From IMG/VR virus record IMGVR_UViG_3300020418_000036, positions 1 to 27,350 of that record: DNA of 27,350 nucleotides; one strand, written 5' to 3'. Position 1 is the first letter of the stretch. The number at the start of each line of letters is the position of its first letter. The translations under genes and the position numbers were made by a program. A model generated the notes under the pieces. The model did not search any database. It had not been told where the DNA came from and saw only the letters and a list, made by a program, of their open reading frames with translations. This document shows, in pieces, positions 7,089 through 13,556 of the stretch. The DNA is from a virus.

Positions 7089-7370
7089 ATGACCACCAAA
7101 AAACCCGCACTTGTCAAAACTGACATAGTCCACAGTAACCCAGAGTTAGACGCTCAAAAGGCTTTATACAAAAAATACGGTCAGGCAAGATGGGATATCA
7201 TTAAATTAATTAAAGATATCGCACCGCTCACAACCGTTGACAACTACTTAGAAGACACAATTGTTCATCTATGTTATCAAGTTGTTGAAAAAGATAAACC
7301 TTTTCAAGATACAATAGAGCGTTTACAAAAGTTAGAGCCGTGTACATGTGATGAACACGATGACGACTAA
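7089..7370 (+). CDS. Small early protein of unknown function
   Basis: A 93-residue protein from ATG 7089, six nt after the previous stop. It is probably all-helical (ALYKKYGQARWDIIKLIKDI, later DTIVHLCYQVVEKDK) and ends in a very acidic tail with two Cys (EPCTCDEHDDD). The acidic tail could mimic DNA or bind metal, but this is speculation. A candidate attachment site lies directly downstream. Confidence 0.55.
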   Translation: MTTKKPALVKTDIVHSNPELDAQKALYKKYGQARWDIIKLIKDIAPLTTVDNYLEDTIVHLCYQVVEKDKPFQDTIERLQKLEPCTCDEHDDD

Positions 7371-7389
7371 CAACAAGTAAAAAAGTAAG

Positions 7390-7422
7390 GCTTTATGGGC
7401 GGTTCGATTCCGCCCTTTACAA
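7390..7422 (+). other. attP: tRNA T-arm-like sequence, candidate attP core
   Basis: Positions 7398-7414 form a canonical tRNA T-arm: GGCGG, loop TTCGATT, CCGCC, followed by seven acceptor-like bases and an A at 7422. No complete tRNA surrounds it: there is no matching 5' acceptor strand and no anticodon or D arm. A 3' tRNA fragment in a phage with a tyrosine integrase is typical of an attP core that recreates the host tRNA on integration. The integrase is about 2 kb downstream. The hairpin could instead be a plain terminator (6-bp stem plus CTTTA). Matching to a host tRNA gene would decide. Confidence 0.45.
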
Positions 7423-7425
7423 TTG

Positions 7426-7442
7426 CCGCTCACTGCGAGCGG
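7426..7442. repeat. GC-rich hairpin next to candidate attP
   Basis: CCGCTC / GAGCGG perfect 6-bp stem with a 5-nt loop (ACTGC), 4 nt after the T-arm-like site and 14 nt before the next gene. It may be an integrase arm site, terminator or operator. Confidence 0.4.
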
Positions 7443-7455
7443 TTCAACTTAAAAA

Positions 7456-8127
7456 ATGGTATTAGTTCACATCACCAAAAAGTCTAATAATAGGAAAGTC
7501 GGACCAATACCGACTACAACAACAGAGGCGGCATCTTGCCCGCCGTCTTGTCCTTTTATTAATAACGGTTGCTACGCTAAAAGCGGCCCGCTTTCTTTAC
7601 ACTGGAAGAAAGTAAGCAACGGCACACAATCAAATACAACTAATTGGGCGGGTTTATGTTCATTTATTGAGCAACAACCACCTAACCAGTTAATACGGTT
7701 AAACCAGGCGGGGGACTTACCGCACATAAACGGCGTTATTGATACCTTTTTATTAAGGCAATTAGTAAAAGCTAATAAGGGCCGTAAGTCTTACACATAC
7801 AGCCACCATAAACACACGCCCCATAATATAAAGGCATTACAACAAGCCAATAAATTAGGACTCACAATAAATGTGAGCACTGAATCATTAGAGGCCGCCG
7901 ATTATGTTGTTGACTCTTATGGCTTACCCGCTGTAACTGTGGTTAATTCAAAAGATAAACCACCAAAAACAACACCAGGCGGGCGGCGTGTGGTTGTATG
8001 CCCCGCACAAATAAAAGATGGCGTAACGTGTAGCACTTGCAAGTTATGCAGTAAACAACGCAAGTTTATAGTTGCATTCATAGCACACGGCACACAAAAG
8101 AAAAAAGTTGACGAGGTTTTATTATGA
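7456..8127 (+). CDS. Cysteine-rich DUF7227/GP88-like phage protein
   Basis: A 223-residue protein from ATG 7456. The N-terminal part has KVGPIPTTTTEAASCPPSC followed by PFINNGCYAKSGPLSLHW, a Cys cluster with a Gly-Pro-Leu turn. The middle carries IRLNQAGDLPHING and YTYSHHKHT, and the C-terminal part RRVVVCPAQIKDG then TCSTCKLCSKQ, ending with FIAHGTQ. This arrangement of an N-terminal CPxxCP...CYA and a C-terminal CP...CxxCxLC matches, from memory, a family in phages and plasmids annotated only as a domain of unknown function. The clustered cysteines suggest metal or Fe-S binding. It is richer in GGCGG-type words than late genes, which may point to a different origin. Confidence 0.7.
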   Translation: MVLVHITKKSNNRKVGPIPTTTTEAASCPPSCPFINNGCYAKSGPLSLHWKKVSNGTQSNTTNWAGLCSFIEQQPPNQLIRLNQAGDLPHINGVIDTFLLRQLVKANKGRKSYTYSHHKHTPHNIKALQQANKLGLTINVSTESLEAADYVVDSYGLPAVTVVNSKDKPPKTTPGGRRVVVCPAQIKDGVTCSTCKLCSKQRKFIVAFIAHGTQKKKVDEVLL

Positions 8128-8142
8128 CCTCGTTTATTTTTT
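8110..8142 (+). terminator. Intrinsic terminator overlapping a stop codon
   Basis: A perfect 7-bp stem ACGAGGT (8111-8117) / ACCTCGT (8127-8133) with a 9-nt loop, followed by TTATTTTTTTT. The stem includes the last codons and TGA of the upstream gene, so coding and termination share sequence. This is a convincing intrinsic terminator closing the first early operon. Confidence 0.8.
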
Positions 8143-8204
8143 TTGTATGCTTAACAATCATTTTATATATTTTTTTAAAAAACACCCTAAGATAAAAAAG
8201 TACT

Positions 8205-8408
8205 ATGAACACTTACCAAAAGCAAAAGAGCAACTACTCAATAAGACGGGCATTAATTCAACAATTAGTAAACGTTAAAGTAGCCGAGAATGACCAACAA
8301 AGAGCCGAGGCTCACAAACTGGTTAAAAGTCTCAAAATGCAATTAAAAGCATATGAGATTAAATATTGCTATTACCAGGCCAACTTAATTACTGGGGACC
8401 TGGGGTAA
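8205..8408 (+). CDS. Small early protein of unknown function
   Basis: A 67-residue, probably all-helical basic protein from ATG 8205: SIRRALIQQLVNVKVAEND then QQRAEAHKLVKSLKMQLKAY. The heptad-like spacing would allow a short coiled coil. It lies alone between the terminator at 8110-8142 and the palindromic repeat region. No family is recognised. Confidence 0.55.
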   Translation: MNTYQKQKSNYSIRRALIQQLVNVKVAENDQQRAEAHKLVKSLKMQLKAYEIKYCYYQANLITGDLG

Positions 8409-8423
8409 ATTTTTTTAGTCAAA

Positions 8424-8491
8424 AGTAGTACAAATGTATTATAGTACAGATGTTCATTAGTTCAAATGTACTATAGTATGTATGTACTACT
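8424..8491. repeat. Palindromic operator-like repeat cluster
   Basis: Two near-identical 16-mers, CAAATGTATTATAGTA (8431-8446) and CAAATGTACTATAGTA (8463-8478), are spaced 32 nt start to start. The second holds the perfect palindrome TACTATAGTA. The cluster is bracketed by inverted 9-mers AGTAGTACA (8424-8432) and TGTACTACT (8483-8491), and a T-run follows. Paired palindromes about three helical turns apart look like operators for a dimeric regulator or a large hairpin leader. No repressor gene is identified. Confidence 0.55.
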
Positions 8492-8522
8492 CTTTTTTAG
8501 TATATTTTTTTAATAAAAATGG

Positions 8523-8591
8523 CAAGGACGCAAGGACGTAGGGCAAGGACGTAGGGCAAGGACGCAAGACAATGTGAACTAGGCAAGGACG
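8523..8591 (+). repeat. CAAGGACG short repeat array
   Basis: Five copies of CAAGGACG start at 8523, 8531, 8544, 8557 and 8584. The middle copies are joined by TAGGG, giving a 13-nt period. One more copy stands at 6089, on the other side of the first early operon. In T7, short repeats (CCTAAAG arrays) lie beside the terminal repeats at both ends. This array may be an analogous left-end element or a protein-binding or origin iteron. The rest of 8409-8694 holds no gene. Confidence 0.6.
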
Positions 8592-8694
8592 CACTGCATA
8601 TTACAACCACGCATACCTATAACAAAACAAACCCACCCTGACAATACCTGACTGTCACAAAACCCTACAGGTTTTCACAATACAACTGCTGCAA

Positions 8695-8862
8695 ATGCAA
8701 ACTTATCAGGTTATGTATGGAGTCACTGGTGATTCTCGTTGGCGTTTCTTTGATGCTATCGATGATGAAGAGGCTGCATGGAAGGCTAACTGCTGGACTA
8801 AGTCCAAAGGTTTTGAGCTGATTGATGTTAAACAAATACGAGATATAGATCATGAAACGTGA
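8695..8862 (+). CDS. Small early protein of unknown function
   Basis: A 55-residue protein from ATG 8695: MQTYQVMYGVTGDSRWRFFD then an acidic, Trp-containing helix (DDEEAAWKANCWTKSKG) and FELIDVKQIRDIDHET. The pattern of a beta strand, an Ala/Trp helix and a second strand is common in tiny phage proteins. Its end overlaps the next gene by 11 nt, supporting coding and coupled translation. Confidence 0.6.
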   Translation: MQTYQVMYGVTGDSRWRFFDAIDDEEAAWKANCWTKSKGFELIDVKQIRDIDHET

Positions 8863-9184
8863 ACCACGTAAACGTAAAAAATACTTTCCTAATAATGTAA
8901 GAGCCTTACAAGATACACCTGACGCATACTTTATGTCTATTCCATATGAGGATTTAATCAGCTGGAAGATACACGGGTATGAGATACCTGACTCTGTGTA
9001 CTGTGTATTTAGAACTCGTAACATGCAAACAGGAAAGGTTGAAGAACACTACTACAACACCGAGCATCACGCAAAGAAGCGATTGAAAAGGAGCATTGAA
9101 AGCGGCTTGGAAATAACAATGGTATCAAACGATGGTTTATATCACCTTAGACCTTCAGATACTTTTATTGATTGGAACTTTTAA
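8852..9184 (+). CDS. Small basic protein of unknown function
   Basis: A 110-residue protein from ATG 8852. It begins MKREPRKRKKYFPNN, strongly basic, followed by a mixed region with IPYEDLISWKIHGYEIPD and YCVFRTRNMQTGKVEEHYYN, then a KKRLKRSIESG helix. The C-terminal part (YHLRPSDTFIDW) is beta-like. A DNA-binding early regulator is possible from charge and position upstream of integrase. No motif confirms it. Confidence 0.55.
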   Translation: MKREPRKRKKYFPNNVRALQDTPDAYFMSIPYEDLISWKIHGYEIPDSVYCVFRTRNMQTGKVEEHYYNTEHHAKKRLKRSIESGLEITMVSNDGLYHLRPSDTFIDWNF

Positions 9185-9186
9185 TA

Positions 9187-9327
9187 ATGAATAGTCAAAC
9201 AACAAAAAGAAGACTTGGTGCACTGCTCACCAGTATAACTACTCATCCACATAAACGTGAGTTGATTAAATTAATGAGACAACAGGTAGCTGATGATACA
9301 TATAAGGTCAGCAGTCTAGACCGATAG
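9187..9327 (+). CDS. Small basic protein of unknown function
   Basis: A 46-residue protein from ATG 9187, two nt after the previous stop: MNSQTTKRRLGALLTSITTH then a Lys/Arg-containing helix (KRELIKLMRQQVADD). It fits the gap before the integrase promoter region. Coding is supported by spacing and composition only. Confidence 0.5.
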   Translation: MNSQTTKRRLGALLTSITTHPHKRELIKLMRQQVADDTYKVSSLDR

Positions 9328-9338
9328 CAAAAATAGTG

Positions 9339-9363
9339 TATAATATGGGTAACTACCACCCAT
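9339..9363 (+). promoter_or_regulatory. Candidate promoter and operator before integrase
   Basis: A perfect -10 hexamer TATAAT at 9339-9344 lies 24 nt before the integrase start. No good -35 is seen (TCTAGA, poorly matching). Directly after it, ATGGGT (9345-9350) and ACCCAT (9358-9363) form a 6-bp inverted repeat with a 7-nt spacer across the expected transcription start, a natural repressor site. There is no Shine-Dalgarno before ATG 9368, so the message may be near leaderless. Confidence 0.55.
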
Positions 9364-9367
9364 TATT

Positions 9368-10252
9368 ATGACCACCTTTTTTAAAACCTGGGGCGAAGCA
9401 GTAGAGTACGACCTATTGCGTAACAAAAGCCACGGCAAGGACAGAGCCAGCCATGATGACGTTGTGCATCATCTTGATTACTTCACCGCATGTTATGGAA
9501 AGTCATTTCCTTGTATGGAAATCACACAGGATGTGATAGATGACATGCAGACACAGGTAATGGAAGAGAGAAATGTAGTTAATGCTACAGCTAACAGATA
9601 CATGGCTTCTGTTAAGGCAGTATTAAACTTTGCATACGCAAAAAGAAAGCTGCCACATTCCTTTAAATTCCTTAAGTTAAAAGAAAATAAAGGTAGACCT
9701 AATTGGTACGACAAAAGTACTATTGATGCATATGAACAGGTAGCACGAAGCCTTAACTTTTGCCGAGATGACCTTGCAGACATCGCTGTCTTTGGTGCAT
9801 ATGTAGGTGCAAGACAGGCAGAGATACTTAATCTTAGATCAATAGATATAGACCTCGATGCCTACGATGGCAGAGGCAGTATTTATATAGGAGGCCGCCC
9901 AGGGTTTTCTACAAAGAATGATGACTGGCGAGAGGTGCCAATGCATACAAAAGTGCGTCCAATAATCTTAAAAAGGATTAACAAAACACACCCGAATACT
10001 TTGATATTCGGACATGACTGGGCGAATAAAGATAAATTATTGCGTGAATTTAAAAAGGTGTTAGTTTATTTGGAACAGCCGCCAGTAATGAACTTTCACC
10101 ATTTACGCCACTCTTTTGGTGTATGGCATGCCGAAGCTGGAACACCAATAAGAACCCTCATGGAACTTATGGGTCACAAAACAATAGAAACTACCATCAT
10201 GTATGCGAAAGTTTCTAACAAAGCCAGGGCAGATGCAATGGCAAACATCTAA
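9368..10252 (+). CDS. int: Tyrosine-family site-specific integrase
   Basis: A 294-residue phage integrase. The N-terminal half (to about 110) is the SAM-like core-binding domain. The catalytic domain shows the family residues in order: Arg149 in VGARQAEIL, a probable Lys183, His244-x-Leu-Arg247 in FHHLRHSFGVWH, His270 in LMGHKTIETT and the nucleophile Tyr279 in TIMYAK. All are intact, so the enzyme should be active. It sits directly upstream of the phage RNA polymerase, as in other cyanopodoviruses with integrase. Together with the T-arm-like site at 7390-7422 it suggests tRNA-directed integration. The start at ATG 9368 follows the candidate promoter at 9339-9363. Confidence 0.95.
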   Translation: MTTFFKTWGEAVEYDLLRNKSHGKDRASHDDVVHHLDYFTACYGKSFPCMEITQDVIDDMQTQVMEERNVVNATANRYMASVKAVLNFAYAKRKLPHSFKFLKLKENKGRPNWYDKSTIDAYEQVARSLNFCRDDLADIAVFGAYVGARQAEILNLRSIDIDLDAYDGRGSIYIGGRPGFSTKNDDWREVPMHTKVRPIILKRINKTHPNTLIFGHDWANKDKLLREFKKVLVYLEQPPVMNFHHLRHSFGVWHAEAGTPIRTLMELMGHKTIETTIMYAKVSNKARADAMANI

Positions 10253-10273
10253 TCAACAATTGAAAGCATTACT

Positions 10274-12613
10274 ATGGCTACACCCTCACAAATTGATGAG
10301 CAAGTAAAGTTAGAAAGAGAACAAATTAGAAAAGGTATAGATATATTGCGTGACAACACGCAGAATCTAGAAAGCAAGTCATATTCTTCTGCAACTATAT
10401 ACGGCGTAACATCTATAAGAGATCTACTACCGTTAGTAATTGAACAGATAGAAACACGCAAAGACATGCTAAAACGAGGCCACAACGGAGTAGCCTTCAA
10501 GGACGTATATAAATATTTAGACTCTGTTGATACCAATGTGCTTGCATCCATAACCTGTAAGGTTGTCATGGATAAAGTGTTTAGCACTCGTGATAAGAGT
10601 AATTACTTAACTAATATATCTTCCGCAGTTGGCACAGCTGTAGAGGATGAGTGCCACATCACATATTACGAGAAGACTGTGCCTGGATTATTAGACTATA
10701 TCCAGAAAAATTATTGGCACAAGGCATGTGGTACACATCAAAAGGTTGTTGTCTTGCGTACATTGATGAACAGGTACAACGTAGAAACCTGGAAGAGATG
10801 GAATTCAGCTGTGCGTGTAAGGTTAGGTGCATGGCTTATTGACTGCGTCCTTAACTCATGTAACTGGTTTGAAAAGAAACGTGTACACATGAGAGGAACA
10901 AAATGTCCTAACGCAATAGTACCAACTGAAGCATACCTATCTATTAAAGATAAATTAATGGAAGATGCTGAGTTGTTTGCACCTCTATCATATCCAATGT
11001 TAATAGAACCAAACGACTGGACTAACGAAAGAAAAGGTGGATATCTTCTTAATGAAGTTATGAAGGGACATCAGTTGGTACGACAGGGAGAGGTCGGAAT
11101 AGTACAGGGAGAACTGCCACTTCGTTTCTTAAATAAGATACAGAAGGTTGGCTACAAAATAAATCCCTTTGTTTATGCTATAGCAGACGAGCTACAGCAG
11201 AGAGGTATAGCAGTAGGAAAGTTTATTCCTATTGTTGAAATACCATCGACACCACTTCCAAATAACATGGAAGATCCAAATGTTAAAAAGGATTATTGCA
11301 GAAAAGAAGCAGAAGTTCACAATAAACGTGCACTTGTTTACAAAGCTAGTTGTAGAACTAGAAAACAAATGGAAGCTGCAAGTATATTTAAAGACAGAGA
11401 TCGTTTCTTTTTACCTTGGAACTTTGACTGGCGTGGTAGATGCTACCCAATACCAGCTTATTTGACACCGCAATGTACTGACTTTGGTAAATCATTGTTA
11501 GTTTTTGCAGATGCAGTTGATTTAACACCTGATTCTGAGTCATGGATAGAGTTTCAAGTTGCAACAACATATGGATTAGATAAGGCAACTATGCCTGAAC
11601 GCCTTGCATGGGCAAGAAACAATCATGCATTGATAAGAAGAATTGTTGAAGATCCAATAGCTAACTTGCATGAGTGGGAAGGCGTTGAAGAACCTTGGCA
11701 ATTTGTGGCTGCATGTGAAGAAATGTACCATTGCCTTATCAAAAGAGATCGTAAGACTACAAGTCTAATGATTGCAATAGATGCTACGGCATCAGGTATA
11801 CAAATATTGTCTGGTTTAGCAAGAGATAAATCAGCAGCTATGTTATGTAATGTATTACCTTCAGATAAACCTGTTGATGCATACAAGATAGTAGCTGAGA
11901 AGTCTAAACCATACATACCTATAGTTTTACATCCGCATTGGGATAGAAAATGCACCAAGAGAACGGTCATGACTATACCTTACAATGCTAAACCTTTTAG
12001 TAATAGAACATATATAAGAGATGCTCTAAAAGAAAAAGGCGTAGACATAACTAAAGAAGATTTAACACAAACAGTACAGGCTGTACGCAATGCTATGGAA
12101 GTAGTTGTACCAGGTCCTATGGCTGTTATGCGTTGGATTGAAAAAGAGGTTGCAAAGACTATAAAGCGTGGTGTAGACAAGATTTTATGGGTTACACCAT
12201 CAGGTTTCGTTGTATCACAGAGATACATGAAAAAAGAAGTAGTTGAAATAAAGATGAAGTTATTAGGACGTTGTGAGATTAGAGTTGCTACTGACGATAC
12301 AAATGAAGTTGACCTACTAGGGCACAAGAATGGGACAGCTCCTAATTTAATACATTCACTTGACGCAAATACTTTACATTTTACTGTTGACAAGTTCGAC
12401 AAACCTATAGCTCTCATACATGACAGTGTCTTGTGCAGAGCTACAGATATGACAGAACTTTCGACAAAGGTGAGAGAAGTCTACATGCATTTATTTGCAG
12501 AGCATGACTATCTCAACGACTTTGCCAAAGCAATTGAAGCAGAGTCTGAACCACCTATCATCGGGGACTTAGTACCCTCAGACGTAATTAATTCCACTTA
12601 TTTTTTTTGTTAA
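10274..12613 (+). CDS. Single-subunit (T7-type) DNA-directed RNA polymerase
   Basis: A 779-residue polymerase, about 100 residues shorter than T7 RNAP (883). Catalytic motifs are present: motif A IAIDATASGIQILSG (Asp503, T7 Asp537), motif B KRTVMTIPYNAKPFSNR (Lys562 and Tyr570, T7 Lys631 and Tyr639) and motif C LIHDSVLC (Asp717, T7 Asp812). FFLPWNFDWRGRCYP upstream of motif A is another family signature. It should transcribe the middle and late genes from phage promoters; I could not derive a promoter consensus in this window. Its stop overlaps the SSB start (TAATG). Confidence 0.97.
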   Translation: MATPSQIDEQVKLEREQIRKGIDILRDNTQNLESKSYSSATIYGVTSIRDLLPLVIEQIETRKDMLKRGHNGVAFKDVYKYLDSVDTNVLASITCKVVMDKVFSTRDKSNYLTNISSAVGTAVEDECHITYYEKTVPGLLDYIQKNYWHKACGTHQKVVVLRTLMNRYNVETWKRWNSAVRVRLGAWLIDCVLNSCNWFEKKRVHMRGTKCPNAIVPTEAYLSIKDKLMEDAELFAPLSYPMLIEPNDWTNERKGGYLLNEVMKGHQLVRQGEVGIVQGELPLRFLNKIQKVGYKINPFVYAIADELQQRGIAVGKFIPIVEIPSTPLPNNMEDPNVKKDYCRKEAEVHNKRALVYKASCRTRKQMEAASIFKDRDRFFLPWNFDWRGRCYPIPAYLTPQCTDFGKSLLVFADAVDLTPDSESWIEFQVATTYGLDKATMPERLAWARNNHALIRRIVEDPIANLHEWEGVEEPWQFVAACEEMYHCLIKRDRKTTSLMIAIDATASGIQILSGLARDKSAAMLCNVLPSDKPVDAYKIVAEKSKPYIPIVLHPHWDRKCTKRTVMTIPYNAKPFSNRTYIRDALKEKGVDITKEDLTQTVQAVRNAMEVVVPGPMAVMRWIEKEVAKTIKRGVDKILWVTPSGFVVSQRYMKKEVVEIKMKLLGRCEIRVATDDTNEVDLLGHKNGTAPNLIHSLDANTLHFTVDKFDKPIALIHDSVLCRATDMTELSTKVREVYMHLFAEHDYLNDFAKAIEAESEPPIIGDLVPSDVINSTYFFC

Positions 12614-13206
12614 TGGCTAGAACCATCCACTTGACACCTGAACCAGTAGTACTAACTGGTTTCCAGGCTATATTAAAACCAAGCAAATTTGGTTACTCAC
12701 TTAAAGCACTAGTTGGTGAGGATATTATTTCAAAACTAGAAACAGAAAGGGAGGACTGTCTCAAATGGGCACAGTCTAAACTTAAGAATCCTAAAAGATC
12801 TACTCTTAAACCAGAACCCTGGGAAGAAGTAGAAGACGGTAAGTATACCGTTAAGTTTTCATGGGCAGATGAAAAGAAACCACCTGTTGTAGATACAGAG
12901 GGCACACCTATTAAGAATTTAGATACACCAGTTTACGAAGGATCTAAAGTTAAGTTAGGTTTTCATCAGAAGCCATACGTATTAAAAGATGGCGTTACAT
13001 ACGGCACAAGTTTAAAACTTAGTGGAATACAAATAGTTAGTGTACAAACAGGAGCTGGTGTAGACACAGGTGACCTTGATGAGGTTGGTGTTGCAGAACT
13101 CTTTGGTAAAACAAAAGGTTTTAAAACTGATGAACCAAACGTTACACCTGACTTAGCACCTAGCTCAGTAGAAATCGACATTGATCAATATCAAGACGAC
13201 TTCTAA
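12613..13206 (+). CDS. Single-stranded DNA-binding protein (T7 gp2.5-like)
   Basis: A 197-residue protein starting at ATG 12613, overlapping the RNA polymerase TAA; a TTG six nt upstream is not needed. It has a beta-rich OB-fold-like body (e.g. VVLTGFQAILKP, KYTVKFSW, TYGTSLKLSGIQIVSV) and the acidic, aromatic C-terminal tail EIDIDQYQDDF. That tail is the hallmark of gp2.5-type SSBs, where it contacts the polymerase and helicase. Position between RNA polymerase and endonuclease I is that of T7 gene 2.5. Identification rests on tail, fold pattern and synteny. Confidence 0.85.
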   Translation: MARTIHLTPEPVVLTGFQAILKPSKFGYSLKALVGEDIISKLETEREDCLKWAQSKLKNPKRSTLKPEPWEEVEDGKYTVKFSWADEKKPPVVDTEGTPIKNLDTPVYEGSKVKLGFHQKPYVLKDGVTYGTSLKLSGIQIVSVQTGAGVDTGDLDEVGVAELFGKTKGFKTDEPNVTPDLAPSSVEIDIDQYQDDF

Positions 13207-13556
13207 TGTTTAAATCAGGATTAGAGGAAAAAGTCTCTGATCTTTTATGTGAGTTAGGTGTTGACTACGAGTATGAAGGTTTAAGTTTACCTTATACAAT
13301 CAAACACTTATATACACCTGACTTTGTTTTGCCTAACGGCATCGTGTTAGAAACAAAAGGATATTGGAAACCAGAGGACAGACGAAAGATAAGACAAGTT
13401 GTCACTGAAAACCCACACATAGATTTACGAATGGTATTTCAAGATCCTTATAAAAAGATTAGTAAGAAATCCAAAACAACATATGCGAAATGGTGCACAC
13501 GATACAACATTAAGTGGTGTGCATACCACGCAATACCAGTGGATTGGCTGACATGA
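13206..13556 (+). CDS. Endonuclease I, Holliday-junction resolvase (T7 gp3-like)
   Basis: A 116-residue nuclease that resolves branched DNA and helps degrade host DNA. It aligns well with T7 gp3: SGLEEKV (Glu7, T7 Glu20), YTPDFVLPNGIVLETKG (Asp39, Glu49 and Lys51, T7 Asp55, Glu65 and Lys67), and FQDPYKK followed by IPVDWL near the end. It is shorter than T7 gp3 because it lacks the N-terminal extension and the basic C-terminal tail. The start overlaps the SSB TAA and the stop overlaps the primase-helicase ATG. Confidence 0.95.
   Translation: MFKSGLEEKVSDLLCELGVDYEYEGLSLPYTIKHLYTPDFVLPNGIVLETKGYWKPEDRRKIRQVVTENPHIDLRMVFQDPYKKISKKSKTTYAKWCTRYNIKWCAYHAIPVDWLT

Noticed and set aside
7380-7422. 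Complete tRNA gene
   Set aside because: Only the T-arm and 3' acceptor-like bases are present; no D-arm, anticodon arm or pairing 5' acceptor strand exists upstream.
8466-8480. T7-like promoter core (CTATAG)
   Set aside because: Only the core hexamer matches; it is explained by the TACTATAGTA palindrome and the upstream specificity bases do not match.
8523-8591. CRISPR-like array
   Set aside because: The repeat units are only 8-13 nt with 0-20 nt spacers, far below CRISPR dimensions, and there are no cas genes.
5618-11105. AGGTCGGAATA shared by 5620-5630 region and the RNA polymerase gene near 11090
   Set aside because: An 11-nt match between two places is expected by chance in 27 kb, and one copy is inside coding sequence.
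11980-12417. 145-residue - strand frame inside RNA polymerase
   Set aside because: It is antisense to the conserved motif B to C region; no opposing-strand gene is expected in this genome.
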